Below, one piece after another: positions 18,259 through 25,666 of a stretch of 64,000 bases of DNA (position 1 is the stretch's first letter; each line of letters begins with the position of its first letter). Where the stretch lies: the NCBI GenBank assembly GCA_964235705.1, contig CAXSDP010000006.1:38435-102434 (forward strand). The letters run 5' to 3'. This DNA comes from RH-AL1 sp964235705 (GTDB lineage: Bacteria > Pseudomonadota > Alphaproteobacteria > Rhizobiales > Beijerinckiaceae). Below the pieces are notes generated by a model that ran no database searches, had not been told where the DNA came from, and saw only the letters and a program-made list of their open reading frames with translations. A program made the position numbers and the translations under genes.

Positions 18259-18936
18259 TCACGCGCCCACCTGCGCTTCGAGCGGGTCCTGCGCGACGCG
18301 TTCGGCGGAGGTCGCGTCGCGCACGATGTAACCTTCGCCGACCAGGAGGTTCATCGTCTCGTAGAGCGGCAGACCGACGACGCTCGAGTAGGAGCCGACG
18401 ATCTTGATGGCGAAGGCGCCGGCGCGCCCCTGGATGGCGTAGCCGCCGGCTTTGCCCCGCCACTCGCCGGACGCGATGTAGCCGTCCATCTCGGCCCGGG
18501 TCAGTCGCTTGAAGCGGACCCGGGTCTCGATGAGCTTGCGCCGGGTCGCGCCTTTCGGCGTCATCAGGCAGAGGCCGGTGTGGACCCTGTGCGCGCGGCC
18601 GGACAGCAGGCGGAGGCATTGCTCGGCCTCGTCCGACCCGTCGCATTTCGGCAGGATGCGCCGGCCGACGCTGACCACCGTATCGGCGGCGACGAGGTAG
18701 GCCCCAGCCAGTTCCACCCGCGTGCGCAGGATGCGGGTGGCGGCGGCGGCTTTCTCGGCGGCGAGGCGGACGGCGAGCGAGCGGGGTGATTCACCCTTCT
18801 GCGGCGTCTCGTCGATGTCGGCGGGGAGCAAGGCGTCGGGCTGGACACCGATCTGCTGAAGCAATTGCAGGCGGCGCGGCGAGCCCGAAGCGAGGACGAG
18901 CTTCTGGTCGGGTCGTCCGTCGTCACGGTCGGGGAT
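18259..18936 (-). CDS. maf: Maf-family nucleotide pyrophosphatase, start codon abnormal
   Basis: A Maf protein hydrolyses non-canonical or modified nucleoside triphosphates. The family N-terminus LVLASGSPRRLQLLQQIG is fully encoded, followed by ADIDETP, KAAAATR and the catalytic region VAADTVVSVGRRIL. The C-terminal IKIVGSYSSVVGLPLYET is also normal. In this frame there is no ATG, GTG or TTG between the infA stop (18997) and the SGSPRR motif; the first TTG, at 18864, would delete that motif. An ATC at 18936-18934 follows GGGGAGG with about five bases' spacing and would give 225 residues. Alternatively a GTG at 18926 in the next frame (MTTDD...) would fit if one base were missing. The coordinates given assume the ATC start. 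Confidence 0.75.
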   Translation of the reverse strand: MPDRDDGRPDQKLVLASGSPRRLQLLQQIGVQPDALLPADIDETPQKGESPRSLAVRLAAEKAAAATRILRTRVELAGAYLVAADTVVSVGRRILPKCDGSDEAEQCLRLLSGRAHRVHTGLCLMTPKGATRRKLIETRVRFKRLTRAEMDGYIASGEWRGKAGGYAIQGRAGAFAIKIVGSYSSVVGLPLYETMNLLVGEGYIVRDATSAERVAQDPLEAQVGA

Positions 18937-18996
18937 GGCGACCTCCCCGGCCCTCGCGCGGGGCCACCGCCCGCCTCGCGTCCATGGACGACGCCA

Positions 18997-19215
18997 TCAC
19001 TTGAAGCGGTAGGTGATACGACCCTTCGTGAGGTCGTAGGGTGTCATCTCGACGAGCACCTTGTCGCCGGTCAGGACGCGGATACGGTTCTTGCGCATCT
19101 TGCCGGCGGTGTGGGCGATGATCTCGTGATCGTTCTCGAGCCTGACGCGGAAGGTCGCGTTCGGCAGCAATTCGGCGACGATACCGGGGAATTCGAGGAG
19201 TTCTTCTTTCGACAT
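18997..19215 (-). CDS. infA: Translation initiation factor IF-1
   Basis: A 72-residue OB-fold factor that occupies the ribosomal A site during initiation. The sequence is highly typical: MSKEELLEFPGIVAELLP, then FRVRLENDHEIIAHTAGKMRKNRIRVLTGD, ending GRITYRFK. Length and start are standard. It heads the infA-maf-yacG group. About 230 bp of non-coding DNA upstream (19216-19449) separate it from pssA and should hold its promoter. Confidence 0.98.
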   Translation of the reverse strand: MSKEELLEFPGIVAELLPNATFRVRLENDHEIIAHTAGKMRKNRIRVLTGDKVLVEMTPYDLTKGRITYRFK

Positions 19216-19449
19216 CTGTGATCCTGCAGGGCCGGCCTCGGCCGGTACGGTCGCCGTCGTCGTCGGTTCGATCCGCGTCCCACGGAGAACCGTGCTGGTG
19301 GCAAACTGCTCCCGTTGGCGTTTTCGCGCGGACCGTAATGCTTATGGCGGCACTTGTGAACCGGGCGCGTCGGCCAGTCCGCCCGCACGGGTCGTTTTCA
19401 CCTCCGCTTCCACGTTCGTCTTCGCGCTTCCGTCCGACCGCGAGGGGGC

Positions 19450-20295
19450 TCAGCCGGCCCGTGCGGCGTCCGCTCGCTCGTAGCGGCGGAAGCGGCGCAT
19501 CGCGAACGGGATCGTGGCCACGTAGGCCAGCGACAGTACGATCATCATCTCCATCGGGAACGTGGCGAGGAGCAGCAGCGTCACCGCCACCCCGAACAGG
19601 ACGACGATGAAGTATTCGCGCGGAATGCGGCCGAGCTTCTTACCGGAGAAGTGCGGGATGCGGCTCGCCATGAGGAAGGCCACGCCGATGACGTAGGCGA
19701 TCTCGACCGGGACCGGTAGGTGCCAACCCGGTTCGCTCAGCGACGACAGGTGGAAGTAGAGCGGGAGCAAACCGACGATCGCGCCGGCCGGTGCCGGGAG
19801 TCCCGTGAAGAAGTTGTTGTGCCAAGCCGGCTTGTCGGGATCGTCGAGCATGACGTTGAAGCGCGCGAGCCGCAGTGCGGCGGCGATGCTGAACACGAGC
19901 GCCGCGAACCAGCCGAAGCTCTTGATCTGCTGCAGACTGGAAAAATAAAGGATCATCGCCGGCGCGACGCCGAAATCGACGAAATCGGCCAGCGAGTCGA
20001 GTTCCGCCCCGAAGCGGGACGTGCCGCGTATGGCACGCGCGATGCGCCCGTCGAGCCCATCGAGGATCGCCGCCACGATCACCGCGACGACGGCGATCTC
20101 GAACTTGCCCTCGCTGGCGAAGCGGATCGACGTCAAGCCCATGGCGAGGGCGGCGAGCGTCACGAGGTTGGGGATGACCACGCGGATCGGCACCGCCCGG
20201 AATCGGCGCGGGCGCGGGCGCGGACCACCCAGGACATCGCGCCGCCCGCCCAGGGTGTCGAGGTCGTGCGCCGTGTGGAGGCGGAACTTCGTCAT
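19450..20295 (-). CDS. pssA: CDP-diacylglycerol-serine O-phosphatidyltransferase
   Basis: A 281-residue membrane enzyme that makes phosphatidylserine, the precursor of phosphatidylethanolamine. The CDP-alcohol phosphatidyltransferase motif is DGLDGRIARAIRGTSRFGAELDSLADFVDFG (D-G-x2-A-R-x8-G-x3-D-x3-D), near residues 80-110. Six or so membrane helices surround it. The start at 20295 gives a polar ~30-residue lead (MTKFRLHTAHD...) before the first helix. The next step of the pathway, psd, lies 2 kb away, separated by a sigma-factor block; in many relatives the two genes are adjacent. Confidence 0.94.
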   Translation of the reverse strand: MTKFRLHTAHDLDTLGGRRDVLGGPRPRPRRFRAVPIRVVIPNLVTLAALAMGLTSIRFASEGKFEIAVVAVIVAAILDGLDGRIARAIRGTSRFGAELDSLADFVDFGVAPAMILYFSSLQQIKSFGWFAALVFSIAAALRLARFNVMLDDPDKPAWHNNFFTGLPAPAGAIVGLLPLYFHLSSLSEPGWHLPVPVEIAYVIGVAFLMASRIPHFSGKKLGRIPREYFIVVLFGVAVTLLLLATFPMEMMIVLSLAYVATIPFAMRRFRRYERADAARAG

Positions 20296-20377
20296 GCGCG
20301 CGGACCATAGGTCCGAGTGCGCGGCGCATCAAGCCGATCACGGGGCGGCCGCCGGGCGGCGCGCGGGCCAAGGTCGG

Positions 20378-20833
20378 CTAAGGTCCCTTGCGGGCGACGA
20401 GGGCGGTGCGCGAGGTGGGGGAGAGGACACCGAGCGCTTCGACGAGCCCGTCGTTGACCGCCGCCTGAACCGCGCCGTTGGCCTCGCGAAGCGCGGCGAA
20501 ATCAGCCCTGACCTTGTCGGCCTCCAGCACGGGCGCGCTGATATCGGCCTTGGCGGCGAGCCGGGCGCGACGTTGCGCCAAGCGCGCGGCGTGGATCGCC
20601 TCGCGATGGGTGGTCATGACCGCCGCGAAACGGCGGCGTTCCTCGGCCGGCAGCGCGCGGACATGCGCACCGGGCACAAAGGCACCGGGCGCGGGATCGC
20701 GCCGCGCGGTGAGGACATGGCCGGCGATGATGCCGATCAGCAGCACGTTGAGGAGCCCTGAGGCGGTGACGCAGGCAACGCGCCACGGGATCGCGCGCGA
20801 GGACGCCTCGATCCGGGGCGCGTCAATCGACAT
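20378..20833 (-). CDS. Membrane-anchored periplasmic metal-sensor-like protein
   Basis: A 151-residue protein with a single N-terminal membrane helix (residues ~18-42, VACVTASGLLNVLLIGIIAGHVL) and a helical periplasmic domain. The domain has the look of the CnrX/Spy-like 'periplasmic heavy-metal sensor' family: LPAEERRRFAAVM, then a long amphipathic helix of Arg/Ala, then ADKVRADFAALREANGAVQAAVNDGLVEAL. Few obvious metal ligands are seen (His56, His76, His81). It is the third gene of a unit with an ECF sigma factor and a putative anti-sigma factor, and overlaps the latter by 11 bases. This arrangement resembles CnrYXH-type signalling; the signal it senses is unknown. Confidence 0.7.
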   Translation of the reverse strand: MSIDAPRIEASSRAIPWRVACVTASGLLNVLLIGIIAGHVLTARRDPAPGAFVPGAHVRALPAEERRRFAAVMTTHREAIHAARLAQRRARLAAKADISAPVLEADKVRADFAALREANGAVQAAVNDGLVEALGVLSPTSRTALVARKGP

Positions 20834-21233
20834 CGACGGTGCCGGCTAGATCGAAGGCGATGGCCAGCGCGCGATCGGGGCCGTCATCACGCTGGCCCTG
20901 CCCCCAACCCAGGGCGATGCCGAAGCAAAGGACCACCACGGCCGCGGCCGCGAACATCGCGCGGGTCGCCGGCCGAGCCGATCGCCAGGCGGCATGGTCC
21001 TGCGGGCGACGCATCGCCCGCGCCGCGAGGACATCGGCACCCGGACCCAGGGCGCCGTCGCGTGCCGCCCCCGCACGCAGCAGCCGCTCGACCTCGACCG
21101 TCGCGGCGAGCGCAGCCCGCGCCGGTGCCGAACGAGCCATCAGCGCAGCGGCGCCGGTCCGATTGTCGTCGGGCCAAGCGGCGACGTCGCCGCCGTGACC
21201 GTCGAGGTGGTCGAGGAAGGTCGAAAGGTCCAT
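20823..21233 (-). CDS. Putative membrane anti-sigma factor
   Basis: A 136-residue protein with a cytoplasmic N-terminal region of about 90 residues (FLDHLDGHGGDVAAWPDDNRT...), one membrane helix (residues ~92-112, MFAAAAVVVLCFGIALGW) and a short outer tail. This topology and its position four bases after an ECF sigma gene fit an anti-sigma factor. No recognised zinc (ZAS) HxxxCxxC motif is present. It overlaps the downstream sensor gene by 11 bases, so translation is probably coupled. Assignment rests on context and topology more than on sequence. Confidence 0.65.
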   Translation of the reverse strand: MDLSTFLDHLDGHGGDVAAWPDDNRTGAAALMARSAPARAALAATVEVERLLRAGAARDGALGPGADVLAARAMRRPQDHAAWRSARPATRAMFAAAAVVVLCFGIALGWGQGQRDDGPDRALAIAFDLAGTVDVD

Positions 21234-21237
21234 GCGT

Positions 21238-21795
21238 TCACGCCTCCGTCATGGCCAGGCGCAGGGTCTTGCGCGCGCGCACCAGGAGCAGTTCGAACGC
21301 GCCCACGCTCACCGCCATCGCGGCGGCGCCTTCGGCGTTCGAGAGTTCCGCATCGTAGGTCAGGCTCAGCGCGAGACGCTGGCGCTCGGGCAGCCCGGCG
21401 ATCGCCGCCCTCAGTCGCGCGTGCCGTTCCTCCGCGATCATCGCGACATCGACCGGCACGCTCCCGTCGGCGGGTTCGTCCACGTCGTCGATGTGGACCG
21501 GTCGCACCTTGCGCGTCTGGTCGATGGCGAGGTTGAGCGCCACGCGCGACAGCCACGCCGCGTAGCTGGCGCGCCCAGGCTCCTTGTCCTTGGCCCGCCA
21601 TTCGGGCGCCTTCATCCAGGCGCGCGTCACGACCTCCTGCACGACATCCTCCGCCGCCGCGCGGCTGCCCAAGACGCGGGTGGTCAAAGCCAGCAACCTC
21701 GACCTGTGGCGGGCCACCAGCCGCACGAAGGCCCGCTTGTCGCCGGAGGCCGTGAGCCTGACCAGATCATCATCGGGCTCCTCCGGAGCGGTCAT
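21238..21795 (-). CDS. ECF-type RNA polymerase sigma factor
   Basis: A 185-residue sigma factor with regions 2 and 4 only. Region 2 shows FVRLVARHRSRLLALTTRVLGSRAAAEDVVQEVVTRAW and region 4 shows LPERQRLALSLTYDAELSNAEGAAAMAVSVGAFELLLVRARKTLRLAM. The region 4 recognition helix ends in the form FELLLVRAR seen in some alphaproteobacterial ECF groups. The ATG at 21795 is preferred; a GTG at 21819 would add eight residues. It heads a three-gene unit with the anti-sigma and the sensor and is divergent from a small exported protein that may be one of its targets. Target promoters are not identifiable here. Confidence 0.9.
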   Translation of the reverse strand: MTAPEEPDDDLVRLTASGDKRAFVRLVARHRSRLLALTTRVLGSRAAAEDVVQEVVTRAWMKAPEWRAKDKEPGRASYAAWLSRVALNLAIDQTRKVRPVHIDDVDEPADGSVPVDVAMIAEERHARLRAAIAGLPERQRLALSLTYDAELSNAEGAAAMAVSVGAFELLLVRARKTLRLAMTEA

Positions 21796-21959
21796 CGCGA
21801 TACGGCCGTCCCATGTCACAGCGTCAACGTGGCACGTCGGCCCGGCCCTACGTCGCCCGCGTCATATTCCGACGGACCGGCGAAATGATCGTCAGCCGCG
21901 CGTAGGATCTTTTGTTGTTGCCGCGTTACCAGCCGTCCAACAGGAGAAGATGGATTCCC

Positions 21960-22259
21960 ATGCGTAATCTGGTTCTGACGTCCCTCGCGATCGGCGCGCT
22001 CGGGCTGGCGGCGCTGCCGGCGACCACCCTGAGCGCGAACGCCCTGCCCGCCGGCGGGATCGCCACGACGCCACTCCCGCTCGCGTCCAACCAACCGGAG
22101 GTGACGCTCGTGTCGGGCGGGTGCGGGCCGTTCCGCCATCGCGGCTTCAACGGCTTCTGCTATCCCGGTGGTGGTTTCGCGCGCGGTCCATACGGCTTCC
22201 ACCGCGACTTCGGCTATCGCCGCTTCGGGGACGACCGGTTCGGCTATCGCCGCTTCTAA
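21960..22259 (+). CDS. Small exported Cys/His/Arg-rich protein
   Basis: A 99-residue protein with a signal peptide (residues 1-~28, MRNLVLTSLAIGALGLAAL...). The mature part contains GGCGPFRHRGFNGFCYPGG, with Cys55, His60 and Cys67, then a Gly/Arg/Tyr/Phe-rich tail. The tail ends with an 18-base exact repeat encoding FGYRRF twice, 10 residues apart. The Cys/His spacing suggests metal binding or a disulphide, but no characterised family was recognised beyond similar small Hyphomicrobiales proteins. AGGAG lies 13 bases before the ATG. It is divergent from the ECF sigma gene, 164 bp away, which suggests shared control. Confidence 0.75.
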   Translation: MRNLVLTSLAIGALGLAALPATTLSANALPAGGIATTPLPLASNQPEVTLVSGGCGPFRHRGFNGFCYPGGGFARGPYGFHRDFGYRRFGDDRFGYRRF

Positions 22260-22326
22260 GGTGGTGACGTCTTTCACCGAGCCGCTGCCGAGGTGGCCGT
22301 GCCGAGCGGTCACCACACTCGAATGA

Positions 22327-22359
22327 GGCGTGGGGATCGGCTTGGCCGATCCTCACGCC
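22327..22359. terminator. Bidirectional hairpin between the exported protein and psd
   Basis: Arms 22327-22341 and 22345-22359 (GGCGTGGGGATCGGC / GCCGATCCTCACGCC) pair over 15 positions with a single G/T wobble and a 3-base loop. The stem includes the last codons of psd. Convergent genes on both sides suggest it ends both transcripts. Confidence 0.5.
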
Positions 22360-23051
22360 CCCCTGAAGGTCCTCGCCTCCCCGTTCGTCGAGAAGTCGGC
22401 GAGCACCGTTTCGCCGGCGATCGCCTTGGTTCCGAGTGAGACGAGTGGCCTGACGCCCTGGGGAAAATAAACGTCGACCCTCGACCCGAAGCGGATCAGG
22501 CCGAAACGCTGCCCGACCCCGAGGCTGTCCCCCTGCTTGGTGAAGCAAACGATCCGGCGCGCGACCAGGCCGGCGATTTGCACCACACCAAAGCGTCCGC
22601 GCTCGTTGTCGATCACGAGGGAGTTGCGCTCGTTATCCTCGCTCGCCTTGTCGAGGTCGGCGTTGACGAAGATGCCCGCCTTGTAGGCGATCTTGGCGAC
22701 GCGACCGGCGACCGGCATCCGGTTCACGTGGCAATCGAAAACGGACATGAAGACCGAGATGCGCTGCATCGGCTCCGCGCCAAGGCCGAGTTCCGGCGGC
22801 GGCGGGAAGAAGCCGATCGAAGAAACGATCCCGTCGGCCGGCGAAACGACGAGGTCTCGGTCGACCGGCGTTTGCCGCACCGGGTCGCGGAAGAAATAGA
22901 CGCACCAGAGCGTGAGGACCAGACCGACCCAGCCGAGCGGCTGCCACAGCCAGCCCCCGACGAGGCTCGCCACGGCGAACGCGGCGATGAAGACGTAGCC
23001 CTCGGAATGCACCGGCGTCATCTGCCGGCGGATGGAATCGATCATGTGCAT
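22353..23051 (-). CDS. psd: Phosphatidylserine decarboxylase proenzyme (short PSD type)
   Basis: A 232-residue inner-membrane enzyme that converts phosphatidylserine to phosphatidylethanolamine. The ATG at 23051 gives MHMIDSIRRQMTPVHSEGY, which matches the usual length and N-terminus. A further 32 codons upstream stay open and hold a degenerate 18-bp tandem repeat (23074-23109) but look like leader. A membrane hairpin covers residues ~20-55. Catalytic features are SPADGIV, the HVNRMPV stretch and the self-cleavage Gly-Ser in LIRFGSRVDVYFP that generates the pyruvoyl group. It works with pssA, which here lies 2 kb downstream behind a sigma-factor block. Confidence 0.94.
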   Translation of the reverse strand: MHMIDSIRRQMTPVHSEGYVFIAAFAVASLVGGWLWQPLGWVGLVLTLWCVYFFRDPVRQTPVDRDLVVSPADGIVSSIGFFPPPPELGLGAEPMQRISVFMSVFDCHVNRMPVAGRVAKIAYKAGIFVNADLDKASEDNERNSLVIDNERGRFGVVQIAGLVARRIVCFTKQGDSLGVGQRFGLIRFGSRVDVYFPQGVRPLVSLGTKAIAGETVLADFSTNGEARTFRGA

Positions 23052-23161
23052 CGTGGGGACACTCTTGCTGGGGCGCTTGCTCGCGGGCGGTCGCTTGCTC
23101 GCGCGGTGCGACGACGGGGCAGACCGACGCCCCGCCGCCGCAGGCATCTCGATTCGACGCT

Positions 23162-23659
23162 CTAACTCGCGCGATATCGATTCTCGACCGCCTTCGCAAT
23201 CCGGCTGCCCTCGGTGAGGAAACGCCCGATGACGGCGTGGGCGTTCGGGGTGCAGGTTCGATAGGACAGGCTGTAGCCTTCGATCCCGCTGTTGTAGGCG
23301 CCGGCCAGGCGATCCTTACGCGAGGACGGCGTTCCCTCCGCGTCGAGCAAGGATTGCATGCGCGCGCGCCACTGGTCGGCGTCGGCATCGCCGCAGAGGT
23401 CGCGCAGGTAGGTCAAGGCGCCCAAAATCTCCGCGAGCCGCATCAGCTGCGGATCGTAGGGCTTGACCTCGGCCGGTGGGGTCCGGACCGGTGAGGGGCC
23501 GGGCGGCGGAAGGATCGGCTTTCCCGGTGCCGGCTTGGGGCCGCTCCGCTGGCCGGGACGGGCGTGCTGGCCGACGCGCTGCGCCATCGAGGGCGCCGGG
23601 GTGGTCAGCCCCACCGCGATCACCATCAGCGTCGCGACGCCACGCACGCGCCTCAACAT
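23162..23659 (-). CDS. TIGR02301 family exported protein
   Basis: A 165-residue protein with a signal peptide ending around PSMAQ, a Pro/Gly-rich linker (residues ~28-60), and the TIGR02301 domain. The domain reads YDPQLMRLAEILGALTYLRDLCG, then W..RMQSLLDAE, and SYRTCTPNA. Two conserved cysteines (in LCG and RTC) could form a disulphide. The function of the family is unknown; it is widespread in Hyphomicrobiales. The ATG at 23659 is chosen because the sequence upstream overlaps the NUDIX gene and lacks resemblance. It overlaps the NUDIX stop by 7 bases, suggesting an operon. Confidence 0.82.
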   Translation of the reverse strand: MLRRVRGVATLMVIAVGLTTPAPSMAQRVGQHARPGQRSGPKPAPGKPILPPPGPSPVRTPPAEVKPYDPQLMRLAEILGALTYLRDLCGDADADQWRARMQSLLDAEGTPSSRKDRLAGAYNSGIEGYSLSYRTCTPNAHAVIGRFLTEGSRIAKAVENRYRAS

Positions 23660-24144
23660 GCCCGCCCGCCGCCGCCAACCATCGTCCACGCGGCCTCCAG
23701 CAAGGGCACGAGGTGGTCCGTGACGGCGAGGGTGTCGAGATCGTCGCGCGTCGCCCAAAGGATCGCGCTCGCTTCCGGTCCGACCGTTCCTTCCCCCGCG
23801 AGCCACGTCCCCACGAAGGACGCGATGACGTAGTGGCGCGCGATCACCCCGGCCGCGTCCCTTTGAACGACCTCGACGTGACGATTGAAGGCGAGGATCC
23901 GCGCCTCGACCCCGACCTCCTCGCGCATCTCCCGCAAGGCGGCGTCGGCCAAGGCCTCACCCGCCTCGACGACGCCACCCGGCAAGGTGAACAGGCCGGC
24001 CAAAGGCGGCGCGGCGCGCCGCGCCAGCAGCACGCGGCCCTCGCGAAAGACGGCGAGGCTCGCGGCGAGGACGGGGCGCGCCGGGTAGAGCCGGCCATCG
24101 TCGCCCCCGGACGCCGCCGGCCTCGCGGAGCCGGGTGTCGTCAC
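23653..24144 (-). CDS. NUDIX hydrolase (ADP-ribose pyrophosphatase-like)
   Basis: A 163-residue NUDIX enzyme. The NUDIX box GGVVEAGEALADAALREMREEVGV is complete (G-x5-E-x7-R-E-x2-E-E-x-G). It is preceded by ARRAAPPLAGLFTLP, typical of the ADP-ribose/NADH pyrophosphatase group. The exact substrate cannot be told. The GTG start at 24144 overlaps the pdxH stop (GTGA), so translation is likely coupled. The preceding ~180 open codons in this frame are antisense-type shadow of pdxH and were not included. Confidence 0.88.
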   Translation of the reverse strand: MTTPGSARPAASGGDDGRLYPARPVLAASLAVFREGRVLLARRAAPPLAGLFTLPGGVVEAGEALADAALREMREEVGVEARILAFNRHVEVVQRDAAGVIARHYVIASFVGTWLAGEGTVGPEASAILWATRDDLDTLAVTDHLVPLLEAAWTMVGGGGRAC

Positions 24145-24803
24145 GGGTGCAGCCGCGCGCTCGACCAGGACGCGTCGGGCGTTTCGCGTGAGAAGCGCAC
24201 GCGGTCGTGCAGCCGGAAGGCGCCATCCGCCCAGAACTCGATCTGCAACGGCATGATGCGCAGACCGCTCCAGTGCGGCGGACGCGGGATGGCATCGGGA
24301 TAGCGCGCCTCGACGGCGGCGACGGCGCGCTCCAGGTCGGCGCGGCTCGCCAGCGGACGGGACTGCTCGCTCGCCCAGGCCCCGATTTGGCTGCCGCGCG
24401 CGCGCGAGTGGAAGTAGGCGTCGGCCTCGGCGTCCGACACCACCTCGACCGGGCCGCGGATGCGGATCTGCCGGCGAAGGCTCTTCCAGTGGAACAGCGC
24501 GGCCGCCTTGCAGCTCGCCAGCACCGCCCGACCCTTGGCGCTCTCGAAGTTGGTGTAGAACACGAAGCCGCGCTCGTCCCATGCCTTCATCAGGACCATG
24601 CGGGCATCGGGCATGCCGTCGGCGTCGGCGGTGCAGAGCGCCATGGCGGTCGGATCGTTGACTTCCGTGCGCGATGCCTCCTCCTGCCATTCCCCGAAGA
24701 GCGCGAAAGGATCGTCCACGAGGGTAAAGTCACCTGTTCTTAACGCGTCCAAAGGTAACGTCCCCGTGAGTTCCAGTGCGTGGGCGTCGTGCGTGATCAC
24801 CAA
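24141..24803 (-). CDS. pdxH: Pyridoxamine/pyridoxine 5'-phosphate oxidase
   Basis: A 220-residue FMN-dependent oxidase that makes pyridoxal 5'-phosphate, the active form of vitamin B6. Recognised stretches are DPFALFGEWQEEA, NDPTAMALCTADADGMPDARMVLMKAWDERGFVFYTNFESAKG (FMN and substrate binding), HWKSLRRQIRIRG, and the C-terminal IEFWADGAFRLHDRVRF. The first ~22 residues are not conserved, so translation may begin a little downstream of 24803. The 5' end overlaps the likely start of the divergent lipoprotein gene. Confidence 0.95.
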   Translation of the reverse strand: MVITHDAHALELTGTLPLDALRTGDFTLVDDPFALFGEWQEEASRTEVNDPTAMALCTADADGMPDARMVLMKAWDERGFVFYTNFESAKGRAVLASCKAAALFHWKSLRRQIRIRGPVEVVSDAEADAYFHSRARGSQIGAWASEQSRPLASRADLERAVAAVEARYPDAIPRPPHWSGLRIMPLQIEFWADGAFRLHDRVRFSRETPDASWSSARLHP

Positions 24804-25290
24804 ACCTCAACATAGTCCAGCCGCGCACGGCCCGGTACCCGTTCGGCGGCTTCGCCGCGCGATTTACCTCCTCACCTCGATCCTCGCGCCGTCGCTGTCC
24901 TGCGGTTGCCTGCTGGGTGGGTGTTCGATGTCGTTCCCGATCACCTCGCTGGTGCCTGCGGGCGACGACGTCACCGGCTCGAATTCGAAGGTGCCGTTCG
25001 GCCGCCTGCTCGACGAGGAGGACCGTCGCCGTGAAAAGGCGGCGCTCGCCACCGCGCTGGACCCGCAGGGCGACGGCAGCGCGATCCGCTGGGAGAACCC
25101 GAAGTCCGGGAACAAGGGGATGTTCACGCCGCAAGGCCACGCATTCACGCAAGACGGCAGGGTTTGCCGCTCCTTCGTCGGCGAACTGAAGCAGGACGGC
25201 GATCAAAAGGCGATCCTGGGAACCGCCTGCGCGGTCGCGGCGGGCGACTGGGACGTCCGGGACATGAAGACCATGTCGCCCAAGGCATGA
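24793..25290 (+). CDS. RT0821/Lpp0805-type surface lipoprotein
   Basis: A ~165-residue lipoprotein resembling the 17-kDa surface antigen-like RT0821/Lpp0805 family. The domain is visible as PFGRLLDEEDRRREKAALATALDPQGDGSAIRWENPKSGNKGMFTP and RVCRSFVGELKQDGD. A hydrophobic stretch leads into LLGGCS, a lipobox with Cys44. The only normal start codons that keep the signal sequence are GTG at 24793 or earlier, and these overlap the 5' end of pdxH on the other strand. The ATG at 24928 lies after the lipobox. The start is therefore uncertain. The function is unknown; outer-membrane attachment is inferred. Confidence 0.75.
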   Translation: MITKPQHSPAAHGPVPVRRLRRAIYLLTSILAPSLSCGCLLGGCSMSFPITSLVPAGDDVTGSNSKVPFGRLLDEEDRRREKAALATALDPQGDGSAIRWENPKSGNKGMFTPQGHAFTQDGRVCRSFVGELKQDGDQKAILGTACAVAAGDWDVRDMKTMSPKA

Positions 25291-25308
25291 GCCCGGACGA
25301 GCCGGGTT
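25290..25308 (+). terminator. Small hairpin after the surface lipoprotein gene
   Basis: AGCCCGG (25290-25296), five bases, CCGGGTT (25302-25308): a 7-bp stem with one wobble that begins at the last base of the stop codon. There is no T-tract, so this is a weak call. Confidence 0.3.
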
Positions 25309-25666
25309 GCCGCGACGAGCGGAGACCGTGGTTCCGAACGATGGGCGATCCCGATTGGAAGTGGCCGGCGGCGGATGACGCGAGGAGGCCACTCCTGATC
25401 ACCCGCCGGCCGGCCGACCCCATGGACTCAGGAATGCGGCGGACCTGAGCACCCCACGAGGCGTTCGACGCCGACAACGCATCGGAACACGTGCGGATCG
25501 GGCTTCGGCTTCTCGGCCTTGGCTCGCCGCCAGATGCGCGACTCGTTCGGCCTATCCAGATTACCGTTCCGGCCGTCGAAAGCGAGTCCTGAATCGGTGT
25601 CGGATCCAGTCATCCACCGCTTCGGTCGCCCCCGTCCAGTTCAAGGGTGACGGATGCCCGGTCCGT
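25309..25666. other. Gene-free stretch between the surface lipoprotein and pleD
   Basis: About 360 bp with no convincing gene. One 61-codon open frame on the minus strand (25428-25613) has no ribosome-binding site, motif or recognisable product. No repeat or strong hairpin was seen. It lies downstream of both neighbouring genes, which converge here. Confidence 0.5.

Noticed and set aside
19265..19274. GGTTCGATCC, resembling a tRNA T-loop
   Set aside because: The flanking bases do not pair as a T-stem and no anticodon, D or acceptor arm fits around it on either strand. No tRNA gene was found in the window.
21820..21959. CGTAGG on both strands of the region between the sigma gene and the exported protein, as a shared ECF promoter -10
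   Set aside because: No matching -35 pair lies at 16-17 bp on both strands; the best GGAAT on the minus strand is only 12 bp away. The evidence is too weak for a promoter call.
25428..25613. A 61-codon minus-strand frame
   Set aside because: No ribosome-binding site, signal, motif or recognisable product.
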